Source: Nafulsella turpanensis ZLM-10 (GTDB lineage Bacteria > Bacteroidota > Bacteroidia > Cytophagales > Cyclobacteriaceae). Taken from it: a stretch of 64,000 nucleotides of DNA. Shown piece by piece: positions 9,047 through 18,941 of this stretch (the first letter of the stretch is position 1; every line of letters begins with the position of its first letter). A program made the position numbers and the translations under genes. The stretch spans positions 62,001-126,000 of the forward strand of contig NZ_ANNU01000019.1 in the NCBI RefSeq assembly GCF_000346615.1, given 5' to 3'. Under the pieces are notes generated by a model. The model ran no database searches, was not told the DNA's origin, and worked only from the letters and a program-made list of their open reading frames with translations.

Positions 9047-10978
9047 ATGAATCCAAAAGCCTTTGTATTATTGCTGATGCTTTTTAGTACCAGTGTTTTG
9101 TCGCTTGCCCAGTCGCGGCAGCAGGAGTATTCAGTAAGAAGTAAAAAGGCCATCAGGCTGTTTGAGGAATCAGAGAATTATTTTATCCGTCGACAGTACG
9201 GGCAGGCGGTTCAGCTTTTAAAGGAATCACTGGGAAAAGAAGAAGATTTTTTGGAGGCTCACCTCCGTCTGGGGGCAATTTACCGGGCGGTAGGCCAGTA
9301 CGATGAGGCGCTGGCTCATCTTGAACAGGCAAACCAGCTGGCCGATGGAGCGCCCAATCCGCAGGCACTCTTTTCTCTGGGGGAGCTTTACTGGCAGTTA
9401 GGCAAGTATGAGCAGGCCGAGAAGCAGATGACGCAGTTTCTGTCCCTTCAGCCCCGGCAAAAAGCCCTGGTTTCCATTGCCGAAAATATTGTAGCCGATG
9501 CTGCCTTTGCTTTAGAGCAACTCAAGAACCCATTGCCTTTTAAACCGGAGCCTTTGCCAGCCGAAGTAAATGAAGCAGCCCTGCAGTACTTCCCTGTATT
9601 AACAGTCGATCAGCAAAACCTTATTTTTACCCGCCGCCTAACACCGGGCCCGCAGGATGACGAGGATCTGGTAATCAGCCGCCGCGATGAACAAGGCAAC
9701 TGGCAGGCGCCTGTTTCCATCTCTTCTAACATCAATACGGAAGGGAATGAAGGAACCTCCACCATTTCGGCCGATGGACGCACTCTTATTTTTACCTCCT
9801 GCAGAGGGCGGAACGGGTATGGAAGCTGTGATTTATTTATCAGTTACAAAACCGGAAATGAATGGAGCGAACCCAAAAATCTTGGCCCCATCATCAATTC
9901 CGCTGCATGGGAGTCTCAGCCAGCCCTTTCTGCCGACGGCCGTACCCTTTATTTTGTTTCTAACCGCCCGGGTGGTGTGGGGCAAAACGACATATACAGG
10001 AGCATGCAGGATGAAACCGGAAACTGGGAGGTGGTGGAGAATCTGGGAAAAACCGTTAATACCTCTTTCGATGAAGTGTCGCCTTTTATCCATGCCAACG
10101 GGCAAACTCTTTATTTCGGCTCCAATGGGCGCCGTGGGATGGGAGGCTATGATCTGTTTGTGACAGAGCAGGAGGAGGAGGGGTGGCAGGAGCCCCGCAA
10201 TCTCGGCTATCCCATCAATAACCATGAAGATCAGGTGTCGCTTTTTGTAACGGCCGATGGAGAAGAGGGCTATTATGCATATGAAGAAAAAGGCGGGGGC
10301 GCAAATGACCGTAGCCTTCTGTACCGTTTTAAAATTCCGGAGGCCGTGCAGGTGCGCAACCGGAGTAATTATGTGAGTGGAAAGGTGTATGATGCTGAAA
10401 CGAAAAAGCCTTTAGGCGCTGCTGTTACCCTTTTCGATATTGTCGATGAGCAGGTCGTAAATAAAGTAAGTTCCGACTCGGTAAATGGTACATACTATAT
10501 AGTATTAACCGAAGGTTCGGAATATGCCTTATATGTGAATAAGCCCGGTTATCTTTTTAAAAGCCTCGCTTTTAATTATGGCACAAATAATACCCTCGAG
10601 CCTATTGCAATAGATGTGTATCTTGAACCCATCCGGGCCGGTGTGAGCACCACCTTAAACAATATCTTTTTCGAAACTGATGAGTACCAATTGCAGCCGA
10701 AGTCCGAAACTGAGCTTGAGCGCGTTGTTCAGTTTCTGAAGGAGAACCCAAAAGTAGCCATAGAAATTGCCGGCCATACCGATAATGTAGGAAATGCCTC
10801 CTATAATCAGCAGCTCTCCGAAAAACGAGCCCGGGCAGTATATAACTTTCTTGTAGAAGCAGGCATTTCACCAAGCCGCCTGCAGGCAAAAGGCTACGGC
10901 CAGAGCAAACCCATTGCCCCTAACGATACCGAAGAAAACCGGCAGAAGAACCGGAGGATAGAGTTTCGAGTGTTGTAA
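9047..10978 (+). CDS. PorE-like OmpA-family protein (TPR, beta-propeller, CRD, OmpA domains)
   Basis: A 643-residue exported protein with a signal peptide ending near 'LSLAQS'. The domain order is TPR repeats (about 30-150, e.g. 'AHLRLGAIYRAVGQYDEALAH'), then a WD40-like PD40 propeller (about 190-420). Its blades read 'GTSTISADGRTLIFTSCRG', 'ALSADGRTLYFVSNRPGG' and 'FIHANGQTLYFGSNG'. A carboxypeptidase-regulatory-like domain follows (about 440-520), then a C-terminal OmpA domain ('IEIAGHTDNVGNASYNQQLS', 'NRRIEFRVL') that should bind peptidoglycan. This architecture is that of PorE, a periplasmic component of the type IX secretion system, but Bacteroidota encode several such paralogues, so the assignment to T9SS is an inference. 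A T9SS cargo is present at 23-27 kb. Confidence 0.8.
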   Translation: MNPKAFVLLLMLFSTSVLSLAQSRQQEYSVRSKKAIRLFEESENYFIRRQYGQAVQLLKESLGKEEDFLEAHLRLGAIYRAVGQYDEALAHLEQANQLADGAPNPQALFSLGELYWQLGKYEQAEKQMTQFLSLQPRQKALVSIAENIVADAAFALEQLKNPLPFKPEPLPAEVNEAALQYFPVLTVDQQNLIFTRRLTPGPQDDEDLVISRRDEQGNWQAPVSISSNINTEGNEGTSTISADGRTLIFTSCRGRNGYGSCDLFISYKTGNEWSEPKNLGPIINSAAWESQPALSADGRTLYFVSNRPGGVGQNDIYRSMQDETGNWEVVENLGKTVNTSFDEVSPFIHANGQTLYFGSNGRRGMGGYDLFVTEQEEEGWQEPRNLGYPINNHEDQVSLFVTADGEEGYYAYEEKGGGANDRSLLYRFKIPEAVQVRNRSNYVSGKVYDAETKKPLGAAVTLFDIVDEQVVNKVSSDSVNGTYYIVLTEGSEYALYVNKPGYLFKSLAFNYGTNNTLEPIAIDVYLEPIRAGVSTTLNNIFFETDEYQLQPKSETELERVVQFLKENPKVAIEIAGHTDNVGNASYNQQLSEKRARAVYNFLVEAGISPSRLQAKGYGQSKPIAPNDTEENRQKNRRIEFRVL

Positions 10979-11231
10979 GGCAGAAGGGAAACCAGCACCT
11001 TTCTTTTACTCTCTTATCAGCGGAGCAGCTGGTTAAAAGCCTGCTTAGTACGGGAAACCTTAGTCTTAAACCTTATATTCCTTCTTCTAAAAGGGGAAGG
11101 CTGAACAGGAGTCCACTTAGCTGTTCCTGCTCACTCCTCGGTATACCTGCACAGTTCTCAAAGTTTCTAATAAAACGTGAATTATGGATTAGCAAATTCA
11201 CTAAAGAGGGCCTTGAGGAAAAAGCGTTAAG

Positions 11232-11388
11232 AATTTCAGAAAATGGAGCGGTTAAAAAATCTCCATGTTTGAGCCGCAGGCGAGCGGTCCGCCGCTGCGG
11301 TTTGGAGGTTTTCAGCGGAAAGAACTGAAATTTAGCTTTTTCCTCACAGCCTTGACTTTTTGATACTTTTGCGTCAAGGCAAAAGTAT
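11232..11388. repeat. Palindrome-dense intergenic element with nested and overlapping inverted repeats
   Basis: At least five inverted repeats are packed into 157 bases. AATTTCAG (11232-11239) pairs with CTGAAATT (11325-11332). ATGGAG (11243-11248) pairs with CTCCAT (11261-11266). A GC-rich imperfect palindrome covers 11274-11301. GCCTTGAC (11349-11356) pairs with GTCAAGGC (11373-11380). ATACTTTTGC (11363-11372) pairs with GCAAAAGTAT (11379-11388). The last two share bases 11379-11380 and their arms interleave, so they are mutually exclusive. I believe this kind of element recurs between genes in Cytophagales genomes, but that needs a search. Confidence 0.65.
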
Positions 11389-11943
11389 AAAGAACGTGGA
11401 GTGAAAGTTTGAGGTGCCTTTAATGCCTCCATAGCTCTAGAAGGGCTGCTTTACAATGAAAACAACACATAACTCACGTTATAAAGCAGCACAGCTATCA
11501 ACTTTTGCATTTAGCCACGGCTGACTTCGCGCGGCAGGCATTAGCTGGTAATAAGCAATTTAAGGGAGGTAGTGGATTAGCTGTAAGGGGAGGGGGAAGG
11601 GGAAGGCAGGTCAGGTTTGCAGGTGGTGGAGAAGGATTGAAATAATTTCTTATTGAAGGAGGAAAAACTGTTTCCCGCTAAAAAAAGGAAGAATAAATTT
11701 TCCCTTCCAACCCTTTTAAGAAATGAGGTGTCACTTAAGGGCAACAGAAGAATTAATCTTTATTGCAAAAAGGGAAAAAATGATTAGCTTTGGCAAATGC
11801 TTCTTTTTACATGTTTTTAGCGTGATTATTTAAGCTTTTAAGCAAGATATTACTTGCAGCTCTTGATTTTTACTTATTAATAATTGCTTGTATAAACTGA
11901 AGATTTTTTCCAGCAAACCATAGGCTGGTTACCCTTTTAATTT

Positions 11944-11968
11944 AAAAAGTGCTATTATTGACTTTAGA
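11944..11968 (+). promoter_or_regulatory. Upstream block shared by both SusC genes (copy 1)
   Basis: The block TGCTATTATTGACTTTAGA, preceded by an A-run, ends 49 bases before the SusC start. An almost identical block (TGCTATCATTGAGTTTAGA) ends 50 bases before the second SusC gene at 27537. It contains a TTG that could serve as a -33 element, but no consensus -7 box follows at the right spacing in both copies. Confidence 0.5.
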
Positions 11969-12017
11969 TTAATAATATTCTGTATTCTAATTATTTTTCA
12001 AACAAAACAATTATTAC

Positions 12018-15000
12018 ATGAAGAGGATTTTACTCATTAGTTTCGTGCTAATGTCCTCGCTGATTAGCGAGGCGTTTGCACAGAGAACGGTAACGGGTAC
12101 TGTGACCTCCGGCGTGGACGGTACAGGTCTTCCCGGTGTTGCCGTACGCGTGCAGGGAACTACTACAGGTGTAACAACCAATTTTGACGGTGAATACCGT
12201 TTAGAGGTTCCGGAAGGACATGACGTCCTTGTTTTTTCATTTGTAGGCTTTAACACTGAAGAAGTAGCCATCGGCAACCGCTCCGTAATTGACGTAGTAC
12301 TGATGGAAGATGTGAAACAACTGCAGGAAGTGGTAGTAACCGCTCTCGGTATTGAGAAAAGTAAAAATGAACTTTCCTATGCAGCCCAAACGGTAGATGC
12401 GGAAGCAATTTCTCAAACCCGTGAAACCAACTTTGTGAACTCACTTTCCGGCCGCGTGGCAGGTTTGAATATCAAGAGAAGTAATACCATGGGTGGTTCA
12501 ACCAACGTAATTATCCGCGGTACCACTTCATTGACCGGTAACAACCAGGCACTTTTTGTGGTAGATGGTGTGCCGATCAATAATGATATTTCAAATACTT
12601 CTAGTCAGATGACCGGCCGCGGTGGATTTGACTATGGTAACCCGGCTGCCGATATCAACCCGGATAACATTGCATCTGTTACTGTACTGAAAGGTGCTGC
12701 TGCAACTGTGTTATATGGTTCCCGTGCAGCTAACGGGGTAATTATGATAACAACTAAAAAAGGTACAGAAGGACTTGGTGTAGTAGTGAACTCAGGTATC
12801 ACTACCGGTTCTATAGATGAGAGCACCTTCCCAACTTACCAGAACCGCTACGGAGCGGGTTACTATCCATGGTTCGAGGGTGGTTATTTCCTGTTAAGAG
12901 ATATTGACGGAGATGGGGAACAGGATAGAGTGATCAGTTTCGACAGCGATGCCTCTTACGGTGCGGAATTTAATCCTAACCTTCTGGTGTACCACTGGGA
13001 TGCTTTCGATCCTGCTTCGCCAAACTTTATGACTAAACGTCCTTATGTAGCTGCAGAGAATGGGGCCCTTGCCTTCTATGAAACTCCTTACACCTACAAC
13101 AATAGCATATTTATTGATGGTGGAAATGAAAAGGGTACTTTTAAATTAGGCTATACCCGAGTAGATGAAATCGGTATTCTGCCAAACAGTGAGATTGACA
13201 AAAACCTAGTAACATTTGGGGCTACCTATAACGTTACAGAAGATTTAACTGCTAATGCCTCCATTAACTATACCAATACCGAAGGCTTAGGTCGTTATGG
13301 AACAGGTTATGACTCAAGAAACCCTAACCAGTCGTTCCGCCAGTGGTGGCAGACAAACGTAGATGTTGTGGATTTGAGAGATGCTTACTTCCGCAACCGC
13401 CAGAATATTACCTGGAACTGGTACGGTCCAGAGAGACTTGAGCCGATTTATATGGACAACCCTTACTGGACCCGCTATGAGAACTTCCAGAATGACGAGC
13501 GCAATCGCTACTTCGGTAAAGTAGGTTTGACTTATGATGTAGCTGAGTGGTTCAACATTCTTGCCCGTGCTTCTGCCGATAGCTACAGCGAAATTCAGGA
13601 AGAAAGAATAGCAGTAGGTAGTGTGGATGTACCTATGTACATGCGCTTTAACAGAGACTTTATCGAAACCAATTACGACCTGATTGGTAACTTTAATCGC
13701 GAATTAAGTGAAGATTTCAGCATAGATGGTTTGATTGGTACCAACTACCGTACCACCCGACAAGCTTCTATCAGAGCGGAAACGAATGGTGGACTACAGG
13801 TGCCAGACCTGTTTGCACTGAATAATTCTGCGAACCCAATTGAAGCTCCAGTGGAAGTTGAGGAGAATGTAAGAGTGATTGGCGTTTTTGCACAGGCAGG
13901 CATTGGTTTCCAGGAGACTATCTTCCTCGAAGGTGCCATCCGTCGCGATGTTTCTTCAACACTTCCTGCAGGAGAAAATGCATTCTACTACCCATCAATT
14001 TCTACAAGCTTTGTATTCTCTGAGCTGGTTGAGCCAAACGCCATCTTTACGTATGGTAAATTACGTGCCAACTATGCAGAGGTAGGTAATGGTGCGCCTG
14101 CTTATGCCTTAAGAGATCCTTATATTCTGAATACACCTTTTAATGGTGTGCCAGTTGCTACGCTGCCTTCTACAAAGTTCAATCCAAATCTGAAGCCAGA
14201 ACGTACCAAGAGCTGGGAAGTAGGCTTGGAATCATCCTTCCTTGACGGCCGTGTAGGTGTAGATGCCTCTTACTATTACATGAATTCAGTAGACCAGATC
14301 TTCCGACTTCCTGTTTCATCATCTACAGGTAACTATTACCGTTACATCAATGCTGGTAGCGTAGTGAACAGAGGATTGGAAGTACAATTCTTCGCTACTC
14401 CTGTTCGTACTGATGACTTCAGCTGGACTGCTACCTTAAACTGGGCCAGAAACCGCAACGTGGTAGAAAGTATTTATACCGATGAGGAAGGAAATGAAAT
14501 CCAGAACCTTCTTTTAGCTGACCCTCAGGGTGGTATTACCATTAACGCTGCTTTGGGCGAGCCTTATGGTACTATTCGTGGTACCAACTTCGTATATAAC
14601 GATCTTGGACAGAAAATTGTAGGAGAAGATGGCTTCTACCTGCAGAGCGAATCGGCCAATGAAGTAATTGGCGACGCCAACCCTGATTGGACCGGAGGTC
14701 TTTCTAACAGCCTGCGTTACAAGAATTTCGAGCTGGACTTCCTGATTGACATGCAGAGAGGTGGCGATATATGGTCACTGGACCTGTACTATGGTATGGG
14801 AACCGGACTTTATCCTGAGACTGCCGGCCTGAATGATTTGGGTAACCCGGTTCGTGACCGTGTAGCAGATGGCGGTGGTGTACTCCTTGAAGGTGTAAAT
14901 GAAGATGGAGAACCAAACACTGTAAGAGCCGAAGCTTACTATTATGGTAACCCATTTGGCTGGGCAGGTGCTCCAAATGCACAGTTTATCTATGATGCCA

Positions 15001-15245
15001 GCTATATCAAGCTGCGTTCCGCTTCCTTAACTTATAAATTACCAGAAGGAATCGTTGAAAGAGCCGGAGGCGTAATTAAGTCAGCTGATATTTCCCTGAT
15101 AGGTACCAACTTGTGGATTATTGATAAGAACCTTCCTTATGCCGATCCTGAAGCTGGTTTAAGTGCCGGTAACATCCAGGGCTACCAGAGTGGGGTTTAC
15201 CCAACGGTTAGAAGCTATGGTTTCAATGTTAAACTGCAATTTTAA
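12018..15245 (+). CDS. SusC/RagA family TonB-linked outer membrane protein
   Basis: A 1075-residue TonB-dependent transporter of the SusC type, forming the outer-membrane barrel that imports the ligand captured by its SusD partner. A signal peptide ('MKRILLISFVLMSSLISEAFA') is followed by a carboxypeptidase-like regulatory domain (residues about 22-105, 'TVTGTVTSGVDGTGLPGVAVRV', 'TNFDGEYRLEVPEG'). Then come the SusC signature 'LQEVVVTALGIEKSKNELSY' and the plug ('NVIIRGTTSLTGNNQALFVVDGVP', 'TVLKGAAATVLYGSRAANGVIMI'). The rest is a beta-barrel ending in an aromatic residue (F). It begins an operon with SusD and an Ig-like lipoprotein. No carbohydrate-active enzyme lies nearby, so the substrate is unknown. 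Confidence 0.95.
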   Translation: MKRILLISFVLMSSLISEAFAQRTVTGTVTSGVDGTGLPGVAVRVQGTTTGVTTNFDGEYRLEVPEGHDVLVFSFVGFNTEEVAIGNRSVIDVVLMEDVKQLQEVVVTALGIEKSKNELSYAAQTVDAEAISQTRETNFVNSLSGRVAGLNIKRSNTMGGSTNVIIRGTTSLTGNNQALFVVDGVPINNDISNTSSQMTGRGGFDYGNPAADINPDNIASVTVLKGAAATVLYGSRAANGVIMITTKKGTEGLGVVVNSGITTGSIDESTFPTYQNRYGAGYYPWFEGGYFLLRDIDGDGEQDRVISFDSDASYGAEFNPNLLVYHWDAFDPASPNFMTKRPYVAAENGALAFYETPYTYNNSIFIDGGNEKGTFKLGYTRVDEIGILPNSEIDKNLVTFGATYNVTEDLTANASINYTNTEGLGRYGTGYDSRNPNQSFRQWWQTNVDVVDLRDAYFRNRQNITWNWYGPERLEPIYMDNPYWTRYENFQNDERNRYFGKVGLTYDVAEWFNILARASADSYSEIQEERIAVGSVDVPMYMRFNRDFIETNYDLIGNFNRELSEDFSIDGLIGTNYRTTRQASIRAETNGGLQVPDLFALNNSANPIEAPVEVEENVRVIGVFAQAGIGFQETIFLEGAIRRDVSSTLPAGENAFYYPSISTSFVFSELVEPNAIFTYGKLRANYAEVGNGAPAYALRDPYILNTPFNGVPVATLPSTKFNPNLKPERTKSWEVGLESSFLDGRVGVDASYYYMNSVDQIFRLPVSSSTGNYYRYINAGSVVNRGLEVQFFATPVRTDDFSWTATLNWARNRNVVESIYTDEEGNEIQNLLLADPQGGITINAALGEPYGTIRGTNFVYNDLGQKIVGEDGFYLQSESANEVIGDANPDWTGGLSNSLRYKNFELDFLIDMQRGGDIWSLDLYYGMGTGLYPETAGLNDLGNPVRDRVADGGGVLLEGVNEDGEPNTVRAEAYYYGNPFGWAGAPNAQFIYDASYIKLRSASLTYKLPEGIVERAGGVIKSADISLIGTNLWIIDKNLPYADPEAGLSAGNIQGYQSGVYPTVRSYGFNVKLQF

Positions 15246-15257
15246 TTAGCAATTACA

Positions 15258-16694
15258 ATGAAGAAAATATTTTTATCATGCCTTTTAGCGGCAGGCTTGG
15301 CTTCTTGCGAAGATATAACCGAGCTTAATAATGACCCCAAAGCAACGACTGAGGCGCCATATACCGCTGTGTTTACCAGTGCTGAAATAGCACTGGCAGA
15401 CGTAATGACCAGTACCAACGTTAACCTGAACGTTTTCAGACTTTACTCACAGCAGTGGACGCAGGTAACCTATATTGATGAGAGTAACTATAATCTTACC
15501 AGTCGTGCCATTCCGGATAATTTCTGGGATGAGGTGTATACCGATGTACTGAGAGACCTTGCGGAAGCAGATGTTTTGATTGATGCTGTGCCTGATGTTG
15601 TTTTAGGTGCCGAGCAGAGAGCTAATGAGGAAGCTGCTATTGAGGTGCTTTCTGTATATGCCTGGGCCACCCTTATTCAGGTTTATGGTGATGTTCCTTA
15701 CGAGGAGGCACTGAATGTAGAGAACTTACTGCCAGCTTATACGGAGGCTGAAGTAATTCACGCAGATTTAATTACCCGCCTGAATGATGCTATTGCAGCT
15801 CTTGAGGCAGGTGTTGGTGCACCAACTTTTCCAAACTCTGACTTGATTTATGGCGGCGACACTGAAATGTGGCTTCGTTTTGCAAACTCTCTGAAGTTAA
15901 AGCTCGGGATTCTGGTAGCTGACTCTAATCCTTCACTTGCTCAGGAGGTTATTGGCTCAATCGATACAGACATGCTAATTACAGCAAATGTATTCAATGC
16001 CAACTTCGACTACCTGTCTGCCCCTCCTTATACCAACCCGGTGTGGGTAGACCTGGTACAAAGCGGACGTAATGACTATGTACCTTCTGCAACTATCGTT
16101 GACCTGATGAACCTGCTGGATGACCCTCGCCGTGATGACTACTTCACGATGTTGAATGGAGAGTTTATAGGTGATGAATATGGTTCAGGTGCAAGTTATG
16201 CTAACTTCTCCCATGTTGCGCCTGCCTTAACTGAGCCCACCTACCCAGGTATGCTCATGAGTGCGTCGGAAGTTAACTTTTACCTGGCGGAAGCTGCTGC
16301 ACGCTGGAGCGGAATTGTTCCGGCACCTGCAGAAGCATACTATGAAGCGGGTATCATGACATCCATGCTTCAGTACGGCAATACGGTTGAAATGGCCGAA
16401 TTGTATATGGATCAGCCCCTCGTTGAGTACAATAATGATAACTGGGATGAGCTGATTGGCGTGCAGTCATACATTGCTGCTTATAACAGAGGTCTGGTAG
16501 CCTGGACAAACTGGAGAAGACTTGACTTCCCGCTCTTCGACCCTCCTGGAGATCTGGCTTACGAAGATATCCCTGTGCGTTTCCTTTATCCTGTTGGCGA
16601 GCAAAACCTGAACACTGCTAACTATGAAGCAGCAGTTTCTGGTCTTGAGGATGGAGACACGCAGACTTCTAATCTGTTCTTCGATGTAGACTAA
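15258..16694 (+). CDS. SusD/RagB family nutrient-binding outer membrane lipoprotein (SusD-like_2)
   Basis: A 478-residue lipoprotein whose signal ends in the lipobox 'LASC' (Cys17), placing it at the outer-membrane surface as the lid of the SusC channel. The N-terminal 'DITELNNDPKATTEAPYTAVFTSAE' and 'LYSQQWTQVTYIDESNYNL' are characteristic of the SusD-like_2 group. The helical TPR-type core follows, with 'YAWATLIQVYGDVPYEEAL' and 'EVNFYLAEAAARW'. The C-terminus carries 'WTNWRRLDFP...VRFLYPVGEQNLN', which normally closes the fold. It starts 12 bases after the SusC stop. Confidence 0.93.
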   Translation: MKKIFLSCLLAAGLASCEDITELNNDPKATTEAPYTAVFTSAEIALADVMTSTNVNLNVFRLYSQQWTQVTYIDESNYNLTSRAIPDNFWDEVYTDVLRDLAEADVLIDAVPDVVLGAEQRANEEAAIEVLSVYAWATLIQVYGDVPYEEALNVENLLPAYTEAEVIHADLITRLNDAIAALEAGVGAPTFPNSDLIYGGDTEMWLRFANSLKLKLGILVADSNPSLAQEVIGSIDTDMLITANVFNANFDYLSAPPYTNPVWVDLVQSGRNDYVPSATIVDLMNLLDDPRRDDYFTMLNGEFIGDEYGSGASYANFSHVAPALTEPTYPGMLMSASEVNFYLAEAAARWSGIVPAPAEAYYEAGIMTSMLQYGNTVEMAELYMDQPLVEYNNDNWDELIGVQSYIAAYNRGLVAWTNWRRLDFPLFDPPGDLAYEDIPVRFLYPVGEQNLNTANYEAAVSGLEDGDTQTSNLFFDVD

Positions 16695-16718
16695 TCGAAA
16701 AAATTTAAAAAAGAGAAA

Positions 16719-17990
16719 ATGAAAAATAAACTATCGATATTTTTATTAGGCTTAATTGCTGCTTTCACCTTTGCAGCCTGCGAAGAAGAAGCACCGGTTT
16801 TTGACGGACCCTATCGTTTAATTTTCTTAGGACCGCAGGAAGTAGTGCCAGGGGAAACAGCTGTATATTCCATTGGCGATATGGTTGATGCAGAAGCATA
16901 CACCTGGACAGTGGAAGGGCCTGCAGCGATTGTAGGCGATGCCACAGGCACAACTGTAGAAGTTGAATTTCTGGGTGTAGGCGATGTAGTTCTGGGAGCT
17001 TCTAACGGTACCATATCTGGTACGTATGAAGTAGCTGTTGCAGGTGTTGAGCCTGCAGTTACTGCTTCCCTCACCGGTACCGGTGTTTTGGCAAATGAAA
17101 TGTCTGATACGGTATTCTTTGCCTTTGATGCTCCGCTTGCGGAGGATCCGAACATTGAAATGGTTACTGAAGAAGGTGCCTTTGTATCTGGTACACTTGG
17201 TGAACTTACCGCAATTGACCCTCAGAATTATTTTGTAGTTTATACTGCCGGAGAAGGAAATGGTACTCCGGAAGTATTATTGACAGAAATCACTGCTACA
17301 GATGAATTTGGAGCAACTACTGTAGACAGCGCGTTCGTTTCCCTTTATCGCGTTGATAACTTCAACCCTATTGTAGATGTGACTTTCTCTGACGATACGG
17401 TTATGGCAGGTGAAAATGTAGCAGTAACCGCTAACTTCAATGAGGAAGTAATGAATGCCAACCCTGAAGATAGTGTTCTTTACATCACCTTTACTGTAAA
17501 CGGTGAGATGATGAGAGATACTTTAGAGGCTACCGCCGACCCACTGGTGTATACATTTGATTATACTGCAGAAGGAGATGGCATAGTGGAAGTAGGCTTT
17601 GAAAATATCGCCGACCTTGCCGGAAATGCTGAGCTGGTTGTTGTAAGTGACGACCTTCGGATTGATAATACTGCTCCGGAAATAATTGAAACTGCCACTG
17701 GCGCTACTGATGAAGGCGACTATGCAGAAATCACTATTACTTCAACGGAAGCCGGTACAGGAATGTACGTAATTATGGATTCGGCTGCAGAACCTGTTAC
17801 TAATGCAGAAGAGTTCTCTGCAGCTGAAGGAGTAGCATCCGGCTCTGTTGAGTTACGTGCAGGAGACCTTTTATTCTCCGGTTCAGACGTTGAATCTCTT
17901 GAAGCAGGTGATTACACTGTATATTACATGGTGATGGATATGGCCGGTAATACGAGCAGCATCACTTCATCAGCCCTAATAATGGACTAA
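16719..17990 (+). CDS. Surface lipoprotein with PKD/Ig-like domains, third gene of the SusCD operon
   Basis: A 423-residue protein with a lipoprotein signal ending 'FAAC' (Cys21). It is followed by acidic beta-sandwich modules: a PKD-like module at about 30-110 ('SIGDMVDAEAYTWTVEGPAAI'), and further Ig-like modules, one containing 'DNFNPIVDVTFSDDTVMAGENVAVTA' (split here by family boundaries) and a last one ending 'YMVMDMAGNTSS'. In Sus operons this position is usually taken by SusE/F-type ligand-binding lipoproteins, so a surface binding role is inferred. There is no sequence match that would name a ligand. It is followed by a strong terminator that ends the operon. Confidence 0.75.
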   Translation: MKNKLSIFLLGLIAAFTFAACEEEAPVFDGPYRLIFLGPQEVVPGETAVYSIGDMVDAEAYTWTVEGPAAIVGDATGTTVEVEFLGVGDVVLGASNGTISGTYEVAVAGVEPAVTASLTGTGVLANEMSDTVFFAFDAPLAEDPNIEMVTEEGAFVSGTLGELTAIDPQNYFVVYTAGEGNGTPEVLLTEITATDEFGATTVDSAFVSLYRVDNFNPIVDVTFSDDTVMAGENVAVTANFNEEVMNANPEDSVLYITFTVNGEMMRDTLEATADPLVYTFDYTAEGDGIVEVGFENIADLAGNAELVVVSDDLRIDNTAPEIIETATGATDEGDYAEITITSTEAGTGMYVIMDSAAEPVTNAEEFSAAEGVASGSVELRAGDLLFSGSDVESLEAGDYTVYYMVMDMAGNTSSITSSALIMD

Positions 17991-18043
17991 ATGGTATTGA
18001 AGCAGGAGTAAACTACTTCCTGCCGAAATATAAGTTCTTGAAA

Positions 18044-18080
18044 AGAAGCCTCTCCATTTTGGAGAGGCTTCTTTGTTTTG
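18044..18080 (+). terminator. Rho-independent terminator of the first SusCD operon
   Basis: A perfect stem, AGAAGCCTCTCC (18044-18055) with GGAGAGGCTTCT (18061-18072), closes a 5-base loop and is followed by a T-rich tract. Confidence 0.9.
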
Positions 18081-18941
18081 TAGGTAGCTAGCTAATAAAA
18101 GCTGAAGCCCCTTAAAGGCCTTAAAACCCTACTTATGTAAAATTAATACCAGAGGGAGGATGATCTCTGGTCCAAAGGCTTCCGGCCCCTTTTTTATTGG
18201 AAGAACTGCCCCTGTAACCTTATCCCGGAGTGGAATTTCCTCCTGAGCCCTGTACCAGCTATTGAATCCCCTTTGCTCGATTTTGGCCTACTGTTACTAT
18301 TCTGCAAGGCTGTGTCTGGTGAATACTATACACACATTTTTTGTCATTCCGACGAAGGCGGCCGCCATAGAAATCGCGGAGGAATCTTTCCGCTTCGGCG
18401 GTCCGATTAAATAGACAACTCAGTGGGTTATCAACCTTTAAAAGATGCGGTATCGGCCACGGTCGGCCGCTGCCGTCCGGCTCCTTAGGCCGGCATAACA
18501 TCTAATTTTGATTCATCAGACACAGCCTAGGTAAACATTGTTTGTCCAGGTATTTTCTTTATGCCAGAAGAAACATGGAGAAGGAGGCAATGCTTTATTT
18601 TGAAAAACAATGCGGGCGTAGAGGTGAAGTACAGTTTCTGCCCATTCCAATAGCCATAGTAGAGTTATTATGGGGGAACAGGAGGGGCAAGGAGTAAATC
18701 TTTCGTCGCGCTGCCGGCACTTTTCCTTTTGCTCCCATCCAAGACAAGAGAATCAAAAGAGTGAGGCTAAATGAAATGGAGAAGGAGGATTTCCATGCTT
18801 AGGGAATAGGGAAAGGAGCTTTTGGCTTAACTGCTGGAATACACCTGTAGTCCCTGTACGTTTTACAATAGTACAGGAGCAGCCATTCTCTGCTCTCTGC
18901 ACAGGCTGCATCCTTTATTTTGTTTCTTCCAGTTTAGAGTT
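18081..18941. other. Intergenic region with a REP-like repeat
   Basis: About 860 bases without a credible gene. An 80-codon minus-strand frame over 18259-18501 is the translation of the repeat at 18343-18410 and is rejected. The stretch 18530-18941 shows no gene, RNA or strong hairpin that I can support. Confidence 0.5.
18343..18410. repeat. REP-like intergenic repeat, 'TTTGTCATTCCGACGAAG' type
   Basis: The sequence opens with TTGTCATTCCGACGAAGG, continues with a GGCGGCCGCC palindrome core, and contains GAGGAATCTTTCCGCTTCGG. It resembles the 'GTCATTGCGAGGAGG ... GCAATCTC' copies at 42574 and 49498 in layout: an end with 'GTCATT(C/G)CGA' and an inner or opposite end with 'AATCT'. It lies in a gene-free stretch. 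Confidence 0.5.

Larger units (their letters stand above)
10979..12017. other. Long intergenic region upstream of the first SusC gene
   Basis: About 1 kb without a credible gene. The middle holds a palindrome-dense element (11232-11388, listed separately). The segment 11690-12017 is AT-rich and carries the upstream region of the SusC gene, including a block shared with the second SusC gene (11944-11968). A minus-strand frame of 119 codons over 11073-11432 is a by-product of the repeat element. Confidence 0.6.

Noticed and set aside
11073-11432. Minus-strand frame of 119 codons in the intergenic region before the first SusC gene
   Set aside because: It is built from the palindrome-dense element, has a biased composition, no start context and no family resemblance to a real protein.
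18259-18501. Minus-strand frame of 80 codons
   Set aside because: It is the translation of a REP-like repeat (the 'RTAEAERFLRDFYGGRLRRND' part), not a gene.
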